Positions 1-8,757 of a DNA stretch of 64,000 nt are shown here, piece by piece. The stretch comes from Flavobacteriales bacterium. Lineage in GTDB: Bacteria; Bacteroidota; Bacteroidia; Flavobacteriales_F; PHOS-HE28. Under the pieces are notes generated by a model. The model did not search any database and was not told the origin of the DNA. It was given only the letters and a program-made list of their open reading frames with translations. The number at the start of each line of letters is the position of its first letter. Position 1 is the stretch's first letter. The translations under genes and the position numbers were made by a program. Where the stretch lies: NCBI GenBank assembly GCA_016713875.1, contig JADJOI010000003.1:3038001-3102000 (forward strand), read 5' to 3'.

Positions 1-1
1 G

Positions 2-1093
2 GAGCGGCTGGAGCAGTACCGCGCCAAGAGCATCGTCGTCAACCCCGACATCGGCGACGTGGACATCTTCGGGCTGGTGAGCGACAGCGGCAGCACCTAC
101 GTCAACTACATGCGCGTGATCGACGGCGCCGTGGTGCACGGCATCACCATCGAACTGAAGCGCAAGCTCGATGAGAGCGACGTGGAGATGCTGCAGGCCG
201 CCATCGCCGAGCTGCGCCAGCGCTACAAGAGCCTCGCCCCGGAGGCCATCGTGCCCTTCGGGCCGGAGATCGAGGTGCCCGGCGTGCGCTTCACCGTGCC
301 ACAGCGCGGCGACAAGAAGCAGCTGCTCGACCTCTGCGAACGCAACGCCCGCTACTTCATGCTGGACAAGCAGAAGCAGGAGAAGCTCACCGACCCGGAG
401 GGCGCCACCACCCGCATCCTGGAGCAGCTGCAGCAGGACCTGCGGCTCAGCGAGCTGCCGCGCCACATCGAGTGCTTCGACAACAGCAACACCCAGGGCA
501 CCGATCCCGTGAGCGCTTGTGTGGTGTTCAAGGACGCCAAGCCCAGCAAGAAGGACTACCGCCACTTCAACATCCGCACGGTGGAGGGGCCGGACGACTT
601 CGCCAGCATGGAGGAGGCCGTGGAGCGCCGCTACAGCCGGCTGGTCACCGAGGGCGAGCCGCTGCCGCAGCTCATCGTCATCGACGGCGGCAAGGGCCAG
701 CTGGGCGCGGCGCTCACCGCCCTGGAGCGCTTGGGCCTGCGCGGAACGATCGCCATCATCGGCATCGCCAAGAAGCTGGAGGAGATCGTCTTCCCCGGCG
801 ACCCGGTCCCGCTGCACATCGACAAGCGCAGCTCCTCGTTGAAGCTCATCCAGCACATGCGCAACGAGGCGCACCGCTTCGGCATCACGCACCACCGCGG
901 CAAGCGCAGCAAGCGCATCATCCGCACCGGGCTGGAGGAGATCCCCGGCATCGGCCCCGGCACCGCGCAGAAGCTCCTCACCCGCTTCGGTAGCCTCAAA
1001 GGCATCCGCGAAGCCCTGCCGGAGGATGTGACGGCCGTGGTGGGCGCAAAGAAGGCGGAGGCGGTGATCCGGGGGTTGGCGGAGGGGAACTGA
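2..1093 (+). CDS. uvrC: UvrABC system protein C, C-terminal part (5' end outside window)
   Basis: This is the nuclease subunit of nucleotide excision repair, which cuts on both sides of a lesion located by UvrA and UvrB in the cytoplasm. The frame is open from base 2, so the gene enters from the left and the GTG at 59 is internal. The 363 visible residues are the C-terminal part of a protein usually near 600 residues. They hold the RNase H-like endonuclease domain (FDNSN, then IDGGKGQL with its acidic residues, then a His-rich HRFGITHHR segment) and a final helix-hairpin-helix (IPGIGPGTAQKLL). The N-terminal GIY-YIG domain is not in the window. A glycosyltransferase gene starts 7 bases downstream. 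The identification is firm; only the true start is unknown. Confidence 0.96.
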   Translation, partial: ERLEQYRAKSIVVNPDIGDVDIFGLVSDSGSTYVNYMRVIDGAVVHGITIELKRKLDESDVEMLQAAIAELRQRYKSLAPEAIVPFGPEIEVPGVRFTVPQRGDKKQLLDLCERNARYFMLDKQKQEKLTDPEGATTRILEQLQQDLRLSELPRHIECFDNSNTQGTDPVSACVVFKDAKPSKKDYRHFNIRTVEGPDDFASMEEAVERRYSRLVTEGEPLPQLIVIDGGKGQLGAALTALERLGLRGTIAIIGIAKKLEEIVFPGDPVPLHIDKRSSSLKLIQHMRNEAHRFGITHHRGKRSKRIIRTGLEEIPGIGPGTAQKLLTRFGSLKGIREALPEDVTAVVGAKKAEAVIRGLAEGN

Positions 1094-1100
1094 GCAGAGC

Positions 1101-2114
1101 ATGGCGTGCGTTTCAATACTCCTCCCCTACCGCATTTCAGCAGAAGCCGATGAAGTGGAGCCGCTGAACGCGGCCATCGCCAGCATGACCGGGCAGACCT
1201 TCACGGACTGGGAGCTGCTCCTCATCGACAACGCTTCCTCCGCGGAAAGCGCAGCCATCGCGCAGCACTGGGCCGCGCGCGATGCGCGCATCACCCTGGT
1301 GCACGAGCCCCACGTCGGCATCGCGCACGCGCTGAACACCGGCCTGGCGCATGCACGAGGCTCCCTCATCGCCCGCATGGACGCCGATGACGTGAGCCAT
1401 CCGGAACGGTTGGCGAAGCAGGTGGCCCACCTGGAGGCTCATCCGGACATCGGCGTGCTGGGCACGGCCACACGCTTCGCCAGCACGGTGCCCGAGCACC
1501 GCGGCATGCTGGCCTATGTGGCGTGGCAGAACAGGATCCTGAGCCCGGATGCGCACGCCGTGAAGCGCTTCGTGGACGCGCCGCTCGCCCACCCCACGGT
1601 GATGTTCCGCCGCGCGTTGGTGGAGCGGCACGGCGGCTACGCTACCGGTCCCGTGCCGGAGGACCACGAGCTGTGGCTGCGGTGGATGGACGCCGGCGTG
1701 CGCATGGCGAAGCTGCCCGACGCGCTGCTCACCTGGACCGACCACGCGGCCCGCCTGAGCCGCACGCATCCGCACTACAGCGTGGACGCCTTCTTCCGCA
1801 CGAAGATGCATTGGCTCGCGAAGTGGCTGCTGCGCACCCTGAGCGGGCGGCCGGTGATCGTGGCGGGCACCAGCGCCCTGTGCCGCGAGCGCGCGCAGCG
1901 GCTGACCGCCGAGGGCATCCCCATCGCGGCGTTCACGGACGTGAAGCCGCGCGCCGTGCCGGGCCACGCCTTCGTGCGCAGCGACGCACTGCCGCCCGCG
2001 GGCGAGGCCTTCGTGGTGAGCCTCATCAGCCAGCGCGGGGCGGGCGACCGCATCGCCGCCTTCCTGGCCGGCCGCGGGCTGGTGGAGGGCGAGGACTTCG
2101 TGCTGGCGGCCTGA
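1101..2114 (+). CDS. Glycosyltransferase family 2
   Basis: This is a GT-A fold sugar transferase of 337 residues, likely cytoplasmic and acting on a cell-surface or secreted glycan. The N-terminus has the usual first strand (VSILLPYR) and a LIDNAS segment. A DADD motif at about residues 94-97 would bind the metal and nucleotide sugar, and PEDHELWLRW near residue 195 matches the ED acceptor region of the family. The last 100 residues are not recognised; they contain a segment, VIVAGTSALCRERAQRL, that could be a small nucleotide-binding fold. The start lies 7 bases after the uvrC stop, so co-transcription with uvrC is likely. Donor and acceptor cannot be told from sequence. Confidence 0.85.
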   Translation: MACVSILLPYRISAEADEVEPLNAAIASMTGQTFTDWELLLIDNASSAESAAIAQHWAARDARITLVHEPHVGIAHALNTGLAHARGSLIARMDADDVSHPERLAKQVAHLEAHPDIGVLGTATRFASTVPEHRGMLAYVAWQNRILSPDAHAVKRFVDAPLAHPTVMFRRALVERHGGYATGPVPEDHELWLRWMDAGVRMAKLPDALLTWTDHAARLSRTHPHYSVDAFFRTKMHWLAKWLLRTLSGRPVIVAGTSALCRERAQRLTAEGIPIAAFTDVKPRAVPGHAFVRSDALPPAGEAFVVSLISQRGAGDRIAAFLAGRGLVEGEDFVLAA

Positions 2115-2135
2115 CGGCGCGCCTGCGCCGCGGCG

Positions 2136-2143
2136 TTCCTTTG
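2136..2143 (+). promoter_or_regulatory. -7 box TTCCTTTG, 4 nt before the aldehyde dehydrogenase ATG
   Basis: It matches the Bacteroidota TAnnTTTG element at 7 of 8 positions. It ends exactly 4 bases before the ATG at 2148, a spacing seen repeatedly in this window. Confidence 0.4.
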
Positions 2144-2147
2144 CCCC

Positions 2148-3542
2148 ATGGAAGCCACCCCGCACGTGGTGAGCCTGGAACGGACCGCCGGCCTGCGCGC
2201 AGCGTTCCATCGGGGCGTGCTGCGCGACCCGGCGGTGCGCGCCCGGCACCTGCACCGGCTGGCCGACGCGCTGGAGCGGCTGGAGGCCGATGTGCTGGAG
2301 GCCATGCGGGGCGACATGGGCAAGCCGCCGATGGAGGCCTACATGGCCGAGGTGGGCGTGGCGGGCGAGGAGCTGCGCCACGCGGCGCTGGAAGTGGTCC
2401 GGTGGTCCAGGCCCCGCCCGGTGCCCACCCCCTTCAAGCTGCAGGTGAGCAGCAGCAGCATCCATCCCTGCCCGCTGGGCGTGGTGCTGATCGTGGCGCC
2501 GTGGAACTACCCGCTGCTGCTGGTGCTCGCCCCCCTGGCGGCGGCGCTGGCGGCCGGCAACTGCGCGGTGGTGAAGCCCAGCGAGGACGCCCCGCGGACG
2601 GCGGCCCTGGTGGACCGCCTGGTGCGCGAGGCCGGCCTGGAGGAACTGGTGCACGTGGTGCAGGGACCGGGCCATGCCGTGCTGCCGCCCCTGCTGGACG
2701 CGGTGCGCTTCGACCATGTGTTCTTCACCGGCAGCGCCGCCGTGGGCGCGCGCATCGCCGCCCAATGCGCCCCGAAGCTGGTGCCCGTCACCCTGGAACT
2801 GGGCGGCAAGAGCCCCGCCATCGTGGACCGCAGCGCGCACCTGCCCGGCGCGGTGCGCCGCATCGCGTGGAGCAAGTTCTTCAACGCCGGGCAGACCTGC
2901 GTGAGCACCGACCACGTGCTGGTGCACGCCGACCGGTACGAGGACTTCCTGAAGGCCTTCGCGCAGCAGGTGGAGCGGATGTTCGGTCCCGACCCGCAGC
3001 GCAGCCCCGACCTGGCCCGGATCGTGAACGACCGGCGCTGGCAGGTGCTGCGCGGCCACCTGGACCACGGGCGCGTGCACCTGGGCGGCGGCCACGACCG
3101 CGCCACGCGCTACATGGCCCCCACGGTGCTCACCGAGGTGCCGCTGGACAGCCCGCCGATGCGCGAGGAGATCTTCGGCCCCCTCCTGCCCGTGCTGCCC
3201 TGGCGCGACCGCGATGAGCTGGCCGCCCTGACGGCGCGGAACCCCGAGCCGCTCAGCGCCTACCTCTTCGCCCGCGACGCCGGGCTGGAGCGCTGGTTCA
3301 CGAACGAGCTGCCCTTCGGCGGCGGCTGCATCAATGACACCATGGTGCACTTCGGCAACGCGCAACTGCCCTTCGGTGGGGTGGGGCGCAGCGGTCAGGG
3401 GCGCTACCACGGCCACGCCGGCTTCGACCGCTTCAGCAACCTGAAGGGCGTGATGCACAGCAACGACCGGCTTGACCCCGGCGTCCGCTATGCGCCCTAC
3501 CGGCCCTGGCAGCTCAAGGTGCTGCGGTGGCTGTTCCGGTGA
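2148..3542 (+). CDS. NAD(P)-dependent aldehyde dehydrogenase
   Basis: It oxidises an aldehyde to the carboxylic acid with NAD(P)+ in the cytoplasm. The 464-residue length and layout resemble the ALDH3-like branch (fatty, aromatic or coniferyl aldehydes), which is shorter than typical ALDH families. Visible motifs are PWNYP with oxyanion-hole Asn at about residue 120, the dinucleotide segment FTGSAAVG near 193-200, the general base Glu at about 217 in LELGGKSP, and the nucleophile Cys at about 251 in FNAGQTC. All key residues are present, so it should be active. A TTCCTTTG box ends 4 bases before the ATG. The natural substrate cannot be inferred. Confidence 0.92.
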   Translation: MEATPHVVSLERTAGLRAAFHRGVLRDPAVRARHLHRLADALERLEADVLEAMRGDMGKPPMEAYMAEVGVAGEELRHAALEVVRWSRPRPVPTPFKLQVSSSSIHPCPLGVVLIVAPWNYPLLLVLAPLAAALAAGNCAVVKPSEDAPRTAALVDRLVREAGLEELVHVVQGPGHAVLPPLLDAVRFDHVFFTGSAAVGARIAAQCAPKLVPVTLELGGKSPAIVDRSAHLPGAVRRIAWSKFFNAGQTCVSTDHVLVHADRYEDFLKAFAQQVERMFGPDPQRSPDLARIVNDRRWQVLRGHLDHGRVHLGGGHDRATRYMAPTVLTEVPLDSPPMREEIFGPLLPVLPWRDRDELAALTARNPEPLSAYLFARDAGLERWFTNELPFGGGCINDTMVHFGNAQLPFGGVGRSGQGRYHGHAGFDRFSNLKGVMHSNDRLDPGVRYAPYRPWQLKVLRWLFR

Positions 3543-3591
3543 GCGCCGGCGGCGGTGACATCCGTCACCGGCCCGGCGCGCGGGCTGCGGA

Positions 3592-3599
3592 GAGCTTTG
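3592..3599 (+). promoter_or_regulatory. -7 box GAGCTTTG, 4 nt before ATG 3604
   Basis: This is a 7-of-8 match to TAnnTTTG, ending 4 bases before the start codon of the kelch-like secreted protein. Confidence 0.35.
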
Positions 3600-3603
3600 C
3601 GGC

Positions 3604-5214
3604 ATGGATGCCCGCACCACACCCCTGTCCCTGGCCCTGCTGCTGCTCACCGGAACCCTGGCCCCGCCCGCCGACGCGCAGGTGATCGCAGACCGTTCGC
3701 TCGTGCTGGAGGAAGTGACCCTGGCCGGCATGCCGGGCCTGCAATCCTTCGCCTGGGGCACGCACAACGGCGAGTGGCTGCTCCTGGGCGGCCGCACGGA
3801 CGGGCTGCACCGCCGCCAGCCGCCGGTGGCCTTTCTGGCGGCGGACAACAACACGACCGCGTGGGTGGTGGCGCCGGCCACGGGGCAGGTGTGGAGCGCA
3901 CCGCTGAGCACCCTGCCCACCGGGCTGTTCGAGCAGCTGCAGTGCACCAACATGGAATCCGCGCAACGCGACAGCATGCTCTACATCGTGGGCGGCTACG
4001 CGTACAGCGCTACGGCGGGGGACCACATCACGCACGACCGGCTGACGGCCGTGCATGTGCCCAACGCCATCGCGGCCATCAAGGCGGGCACTTCGCTCGC
4101 GCCGCACTTCCGGCAGCTCGCCGATGCGCGCATGGCCGTCACCGGCGGCTACCTAGGGCGGCACAATGACCTCTTCCTGCTGGTGGGCGGGCAGCGCTTC
4201 ATCGGCCGCTACAATCCGATCGGCCCTGACCATGGGCCGGGTTTCGTGCAGCAATACACCAATGCCATCAGACGCTTCCGGATCAGTGACGACGGGGTGA
4301 ACCTGTCCATCACCGACTTCAGCGAAACGGTGGACACCGTGAACCTGCACCGCCGCGACTACAACCTGGTGCCGCAGGTCTTCCCCGACGGCACGCACGG
4401 CTTCACGGCCTTCAGCGGCGTGTTCCAGTACGTGGACGATGTGCCCTGGTTGAACACGGTGGACATCACCGACAGCGCGTACACGGTGGTGCCCGGCTTC
4501 GAGCAATGGCTGAACCAGTACCACACGGCGCACCTGCCGATGCACGACGCCACGGACAACAGCATGCGCACGCTCTTCTTCGGCGGCATCGGCCGCTACC
4601 ACTATGTGAACGGCGTGCTGGTGGACGACCCCACCGTGCCCTTCGTGAACACGATCAGCCTGGTGACGCGCGCGTCGGACGGCACGATGGTGGAAGAGGC
4701 CGTGGGCACCATGCCCGGTCTGCTGGGCGCCAGCGCCGAGCTGATCCCTTCGCCGGGCCTGCCGATGACGGACCATGAGGTGCTTCAGCTGGACCAATTG
4801 CCGCCGGACAGCGTGCTGGTGGGCCACATCGTGGGCGGCATCGAGAGCACGGCCGAGAGCATCTTCTTCATCAACACCGGCACGCAGAGCGATGCCAGCA
4901 CCCGGCTGTTCCGGGTGTGGCTGCTGCCTTCGGCCAGCGCGGTGGGGGATGTGAGCGGCACCGATGACCAGGCCCTCACGCTGCGCCGCATGGAGGCGGA
5001 CCGCCTGATCGCCGTGCTGCAACTGCCCGCCGGTGCGCGCACGGTGGTGGACCTACTGAACAGCGCCGGCCGCCGTGTGCGGGGCATCGCGGAAGCACAG
5101 CTGCCCAAGGGCCGGCACGAGCTGGTGGTGGACCTGCGCGGCCTGGCCCCGGGGGCCTACACGGTGGAGGCCCGCACCCCGGACCGCCGCTGGAGCGCCC
5201 GCTTCGTGCGCTGA
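3604..5214 (+). CDS. Secreted kelch-like protein with T9SS C-terminal domain
   Basis: This is a 536-residue exported protein. It opens with a clear signal peptide (charged start, then LALLLLTGTLAPPADA before AQ). Several blocks with a double-glycine core (LLLGGR, IVGGYA, LVGGQRF, FFGGIGRY) recur at kelch-like spacing, which suggests a beta-propeller of about residues 50-430. The last 80 or so residues (VVDLLNSAGRRVRG, then LRGLAPGAYTVEA) resemble a T9SS type A sorting domain, so the protein is probably delivered to the cell surface or medium through the gliding/PorSS apparatus. The function of the propeller is unknown; binding or adhesion is a guess. It stands alone between the ALDH gene and a leftward gene that ends 2 bases away. 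Confidence 0.8.
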   Translation: MDARTTPLSLALLLLTGTLAPPADAQVIADRSLVLEEVTLAGMPGLQSFAWGTHNGEWLLLGGRTDGLHRRQPPVAFLAADNNTTAWVVAPATGQVWSAPLSTLPTGLFEQLQCTNMESAQRDSMLYIVGGYAYSATAGDHITHDRLTAVHVPNAIAAIKAGTSLAPHFRQLADARMAVTGGYLGRHNDLFLLVGGQRFIGRYNPIGPDHGPGFVQQYTNAIRRFRISDDGVNLSITDFSETVDTVNLHRRDYNLVPQVFPDGTHGFTAFSGVFQYVDDVPWLNTVDITDSAYTVVPGFEQWLNQYHTAHLPMHDATDNSMRTLFFGGIGRYHYVNGVLVDDPTVPFVNTISLVTRASDGTMVEEAVGTMPGLLGASAELIPSPGLPMTDHEVLQLDQLPPDSVLVGHIVGGIESTAESIFFINTGTQSDASTRLFRVWLLPSASAVGDVSGTDDQALTLRRMEADRLIAVLQLPAGARTVVDLLNSAGRRVRGIAEAQLPKGRHELVVDLRGLAPGAYTVEARTPDRRWSARFVR

Positions 5215-5215
5215 G

Positions 5216-5449
5216 TCAGGCGAGCACCTGCTCGGCGCGCTTGGGCCGCAGGCGGTCGCGCACCAACCGCAGGTGGGCCTGGTCGCACTCCAGCGTGGCG
5301 GTCACGCGCACCGGCAGCCGGGTGATCCAGTGCCGGTGGCCGGTGATGCCCTCGCGGGCGCAGAACTCGTCCACATGATGCAGGAAGTGCTCCGCGGTGG
5401 TGGGCGCGTCGGGTCCGAAGAAATCCCAGTGGAAGCGCAGGAGCGGCAT
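5216..5449 (-). CDS. Small hypothetical protein (77 aa)
   Basis: I do not recognise this protein. The ATG at 5449 gives 77 residues beginning MPLLRFHWDFFGPDA. The frame stays open upstream to 5539, but that extension reads like non-coding sequence and includes a repeated promoter-like element, so the shorter form is preferred. It is rich in His and Arg (HFLHHVDEF, GHRHWITRLPV) with no signal peptide or membrane segment. It is convergent with the kelch-like gene (stops 1 base apart) and 77 bases downstream of the ATP-grasp gene on the same strand. It is plausible as a real small gene, though antisense noise cannot be excluded. Confidence 0.5.
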   Translation of the reverse strand: MPLLRFHWDFFGPDAPTTAEHFLHHVDEFCAREGITGHRHWITRLPVRVTATLECDQAHLRLVRDRLRPKRAEQVLA

Positions 5450-5461
5450 GGCGGCGGGTGG

Positions 5462-5486
5462 GCTACTTTGCACAAATGTGGACACG
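5462..5486 (+). repeat. 25-bp direct repeat, copy A (promoter-like)
   Basis: It begins GCTACTTTGCACAAA and ends GTGGACACG. Copy B at 9497-9521 matches it at 24 of 25 positions. Copy B sits at the start of the LysE-like gene and contains its promoter box. Copy A has no evident rightward gene behind it; a 22-codon reading frame from GTG 5478 stops at about 5546 inside the antisense of the ATP-grasp gene. Confidence 0.7.
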
Positions 5487-5526
5487 TCGACCCGTCGCCC
5501 GCATGGGGTGTCGCCCTGTTGGTCGG

Positions 5527-6576
5527 TCAGGCGAACCAACCGCTGATGCGGCGGAACCCGCCCAAGCGCCAGCCGAAATGCTGTTCACAGCGGACGACGA
5601 CATCGTGCAAGGTGCATGGCTCGACGCCTTGCGCACGCAGCTGCAGGCTCACCCTTCCCACGTGGCGCACATGCCGGACCAGCTCCATCCAACATCGCCA
5701 GAACGGGATGTCCGGGTCATAGATGTGGCCCGGCTCGCTGCTCACCCCATTGAGCTCGATGATGCTGAAGCTTCCCGCACGCAGAGCGTTCTCGTCGAAG
5801 CATCGCACATCCATCCGGCCATAGTGCACACCCGCGGCGGCGGCGATGACCCGATCGACCGCCTGCTCCAGTTCCGGGGTGCGCAGATGGCCGGCGTCCA
5901 TGAAGCGGGTGCCCCGGCAGTGGTTGCCGATCGGCTCCACCCTGATGGTGTGGCCCGGTGGAGGCACGGAGCGCAGCAGGTCGGCCGCGTAGGACCCGAG
6001 GCGGCCGATCTGCTGGCGGCCGCGATGGGTGCGGGCGAGCAGGGAAGCCACGTTTTGCGCACCATCCCCGGTGACCGATAGGAACCGTTTGCCGGTGATG
6101 GAGAGGAGCGTCGTGCGCGCATGGCCCGGATCGCGCACGAACAGGAGGCCGTATTCGTGCTCACCCTGCGCCAGGTCCTGGATGAGCATGTCCTGTTGTG
6201 CGTGCTCGATGGCCGCCCAGAGTTCGGCCCCGTCCCGGACCAAGCACACACCTTGACCGCGTTCACCCACATCCGGTTTCACGATCATCGGGAAGCGGAT
6301 GCCGGCGGCCCCCATGTGGTCGGCCACCGCCTGCGCGGGGGTCCCGGGGGTGACCAGGATGGTCGTGGGATAGCTCCCCCGGGGCAGAAGCGCGTAGATC
6401 GCGCTTTTCCGCTCGCCGAAGAAGCCGCCTAGATCGATGGCCGGGTTCACATTGGTGAAGAAAGCCGCCCGGCGCATGCGGACGGCCTGCCAGAGGTAGA
6501 GGGGGAACACGGGCAGGTAGATCGCCCACCACGGCCAATGTTCGTGGTTCAACCGCTGGGCGAGCCGTCGCATCAT
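5527..6576 (-). CDS. ATP-grasp domain protein
   Basis: The ATP-grasp fold joins a carboxylate to an amine or similar nucleophile through an acyl-phosphate. This 349-residue protein has a glycine-rich nucleotide loop (VKPDVGERGQGVCLV), an IQDLAQGEHEYGLL central segment, and the metal-binding C-terminal motif IIELNGVSSEP, so the catalytic core looks intact. The N-terminus carries a hydrophobic stretch (WAIYLPVFPLYLWQAV) that may be a membrane anchor or buried helix. The ATG at 6576 overlaps the stop of the upstream NRDE gene (ATGA), so translation is coupled; longer reading upstream is not needed. It is related in form to D-Ala-D-Ala ligase and carbamoyl-phosphate-like enzymes, but no substrate is implied. 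Confidence 0.82.
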   Translation of the reverse strand: MMRRLAQRLNHEHWPWWAIYLPVFPLYLWQAVRMRRAAFFTNVNPAIDLGGFFGERKSAIYALLPRGSYPTTILVTPGTPAQAVADHMGAAGIRFPMIVKPDVGERGQGVCLVRDGAELWAAIEHAQQDMLIQDLAQGEHEYGLLFVRDPGHARTTLLSITGKRFLSVTGDGAQNVASLLARTHRGRQQIGRLGSYAADLLRSVPPPGHTIRVEPIGNHCRGTRFMDAGHLRTPELEQAVDRVIAAAAGVHYGRMDVRCFDENALRAGSFSIIELNGVSSEPGHIYDPDIPFWRCWMELVRHVRHVGRVSLQLRAQGVEPCTLHDVVVRCEQHFGWRLGGFRRISGWFA

Positions 6577-7289
6577 CCGATCATGCGCACGGTGCGCTGC
6601 GCGCCGTTCACCAGGTCGTGCATGTGGAGACGCCATTCGCGTTCGTTGTGCACCACCGTGGCCAGGCACACCGTCTCAAGCCCTCCTGGCCGCGCCATGC
6701 GGATGGTGCGGTCCTGCGCCGCCAGACCCTCACCGCCGCTCTGGTGGAAGCGCATCAATCGGTCTTCCGGCATCTCTCCTTCGGTCCGGTCCATGGCCTG
6801 ATGGAACCACGCCTCCCGCTGGCGGCGCGTGTCCGCATCGTACAACGTGGCGGAGGACCAGATCCTGGGCAGGCCGGGGTCCCGTTCCACCTGTTCCAGG
6901 TCGCCGCCGGTCCAGACGAGGTCGGTCACGGATGGCTTCTGGTGACCGATGACCACCAAGGTGAACGGTTCGAGACCGGTCGGGTCGAAGCCCTCAAGGA
7001 ACGATCGGAGCCCGCCGGCCTTGGCGAAGAGCAGGGGCACAAGCCCGCGGCTGTGTCGGTAGGGTCCGCCGGGCGGATGCGCGCGATGCCCGCCGTTCAG
7101 GAGGTTCAGGCTGTAGCCGTCCGCCGAGGTCAGGATCCAGGTGCCACCGCTCCGCTCATCCACCGGATAACAGGCGCGCAGGGTCGTGTCCTGCACGGGG
7201 AGGCCCATGCCGCCGCGGTACCGCGATTCGTCGCGGCTGGACGCCATGACGAAGCCGCCCGGGTGCGGCAGGTAGGTGAGGGTGCACAT
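6573..7289 (-). CDS. NRDE / TANGO2-like protein
   Basis: This is a 238-residue protein of the NRDE (TANGO2) family. The family start MCTLTYLP is present, with Cys2 directly after Met as in most members, and the NRDE motif appears here as SSRDES near residue 17. LLNGGHRAH also fits the family. The biochemical role of TANGO2 homologues in bacteria is not settled (heme handling and Ntn-hydrolase-like activity have both been suggested), so none is assigned. It overlaps the next gene by 4 bases (ATGA), and its own ATG overlaps the DinB stop by one base (TGATG), giving a translationally linked trio. Confidence 0.8.
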   Translation of the reverse strand: MCTLTYLPHPGGFVMASSRDESRYRGGMGLPVQDTTLRACYPVDERSGGTWILTSADGYSLNLLNGGHRAHPPGGPYRHSRGLVPLLFAKAGGLRSFLEGFDPTGLEPFTLVVIGHQKPSVTDLVWTGGDLEQVERDPGLPRIWSSATLYDADTRRQREAWFHQAMDRTEGEMPEDRLMRFHQSGGEGLAAQDRTIRMARPGGLETVCLATVVHNEREWRLHMHDLVNGAQRTVRMIG

Positions 7290-7789
7290 CAGCGCGCGCG
7301 ATGATTGCGCGTGGCGGCCGCCACCCCGAGCTCCACGGGATGGGCCACCTGTGGCAACTGCTGCTGAAGGACGATGCGCACCATGGCCATGTGATGCACG
7401 CAATGGTCGGCCACGTAAGTGAGCTCGCGCACCAGGCTCGTGGCCTGCCGAAGCGAGCCCTCATCATCGGGCAGCTCACACTCCAGGGTGAGGGGCGCGT
7501 CCCCCCGGATGCGTTGGACCTGGTCCAGGCACCAGGCGATGGCCGCGCGTGCGGCCTGCACCCGGCGCTCCATCTGGGGGTCGCGCTCCCGACGATCGTA
7601 GTTCAGCAGTCCGCTTTCGCGCTGGCGCAGCAGACACTGGTAGCACTCCACCACGTGCCGGATGTGCTGACCGATGGTGCCACCGAAGAGCAGCTCACGC
7701 TGCTGGGATAACGCGGCATCATCCAGTTGGTCCAGCAGGTCGTCCGCTTGATGCAGCAGCGCGCGGTTGTAGGCGATGGTGCGGTGCAT
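7289..7789 (-). CDS. DinB-family protein
   Basis: This is a 166-residue four-helix-bundle protein of the DinB/YfiT superfamily, members of which are small metal-binding thiol transferases or hydrolases. The expected histidines are visible: one in the first bundle helices (IGQHIRHVVECY) and an HxxxH-like pair near the C-terminus (VADHCVHHMAMVRI). The ATG at 7789 was chosen because the upstream extension (MRSGATG...) is Arg-rich low-quality sequence and overlaps the DoxX-like gene. Its TGA shares a base with the next ATG. The specific substrate is unknown. Confidence 0.8.
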   Translation of the reverse strand: MHRTIAYNRALLHQADDLLDQLDDAALSQQRELLFGGTIGQHIRHVVECYQCLLRQRESGLLNYDRRERDPQMERRVQAARAAIAWCLDQVQRIRGDAPLTLECELPDDEGSLRQATSLVRELTYVADHCVHHMAMVRIVLQQQLPQVAHPVELGVAAATRNHRAR

Positions 7790-7817
7790 GGATGCTCGGG
7801 TTCGGTCCGAACGGGGT

Positions 7818-8210
7818 TCAGCGGGTCCGAAGGGCCGTGCGCAGCTGGTCCCGGTCGCGCCAGAGCGCAAAGGAACTGCATCCGGCCACGAGCAGGGCCA
7901 GAGCGAAGAGGGTCCCTCCGTCGCCCATGATCTCGACGCCCAGAACAGTGAGGTGGCTCATGAGGGCGCCGCCCATGATGGCCAGCGCAAGCCCTGCGCC
8001 CACCCAGGCGGTGCGGGGCGGGATCAGCAGGACCGCCGCGAACAGTTCGGCCACGCCGGACGCGATCCGCCCCCAGGGCTCCATGCCCAGCGTGCTGAAG
8101 ATGTGGACGGACTCCGGCGCGGCGCTGAACTTGAACCACAGCGTCTGTAGGAGGATGACGGCCGCGGCCACGTCGGGCAGGCGGAGGAGGACGGGTTTCA
8201 GGGTGCGCAT
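7818..8210 (-). CDS. DoxX-like membrane protein
   Basis: This is a 130-residue integral membrane protein with four likely helices (AAAVILLQTLWF, GVAELFAAVLLI, AWVGAGLALAIMGGALMSHL, LFALALLVAGC). Size and helix layout fit the DoxX/DoxD or MauE-like family of small quinone-related or redox-stress membrane proteins. The gene lies 28 bases upstream of dinB and 16 bases downstream of the YHS gene in the same direction, so they are probably one transcription unit. Exact function is unassigned. Confidence 0.75.
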   Translation of the reverse strand: MRTLKPVLLRLPDVAAAVILLQTLWFKFSAAPESVHIFSTLGMEPWGRIASGVAELFAAVLLIPPRTAWVGAGLALAIMGGALMSHLTVLGVEIMGDGGTLFALALLVAGCSSFALWRDRDQLRTALRTR

Positions 8211-8226
8211 GGGATGAGGTCGATGA

Positions 8227-8688
8227 TCAGGGCCGGTGCTTGAAGGCGGCCCAATGGCGATCGGCGGCGGGCAGGAGCCGATCCTCCGCCTTGTTCCAAT
8301 CCTCCAGGGTGTTGGTGAAGAAGCGGTTGTAGAACAGGAACACCCGCCCGTCCTTCAGCTTGAAGGTCTCGGGGTCCACGACCACCTTTTCGTTCTTGGC
8401 CCCCATGGCATAGGCGCACCAACCGCCATAGGCCGGCAGGTAGGAGGCCGGGGCCTTGGCGAACAGGTCGCGGTGCGCCGGGCTCACGAAATGGAAGATG
8501 GCACCGCCGTAAGTGAAGGAGAAGCGGGCATCCCCCTTCGCGGCCCGATGGTCCACGGTGTAGGACACAGGGTCGTAGCCGTCCACCCACAGCCCGTCGT
8601 CGTCCACGTTGAACCGGGGAAGTGGATCGGACTGTGCGGAGGCACCGAGGAGGGCGATGGCGGCGGCACAGGTGAGGAGCAGGCGCAT
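8227..8688 (-). CDS. Exported YHS-domain protein
   Basis: This is a 153-residue protein with a signal peptide (MRLLLTCAAAIALLGASAQS), so it is periplasmic or surface-exposed. The mature part matches the YHS domain family: GYDPVSY, then FVSPAHRDLFAKAPASYLPAYGG, then WCAYAMG with a conserved Cys. Members of this family often accompany metal or redox genes and may bind a metal ion. A GACCTTTG box at 8708-8715 lies 19 bases before the ATG and could start the YHS-DoxX-DinB-NRDE-ATP-grasp transcript. Confidence 0.85.
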   Translation of the reverse strand: MRLLLTCAAAIALLGASAQSDPLPRFNVDDDGLWVDGYDPVSYTVDHRAAKGDARFSFTYGGAIFHFVSPAHRDLFAKAPASYLPAYGGWCAYAMGAKNEKVVVDPETFKLKDGRVFLFYNRFFTNTLEDWNKAEDRLLPAADRHWAAFKHRP

Positions 8689-8757
8689 GGGGTACGGCGT
8701 GATGCGGCAAAGGTCCCCCTGCGCACCGGCGCGGAATGTCGGCCACCCGACAAGGGC

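Noticed and set aside
1137..3977. Very long leftward open frame (946 codons)
   Set aside because: It lies antisense to the glycosyltransferase and aldehyde dehydrogenase genes, is His/Arg/Gly-rich without domains, and follows from the high GC content.
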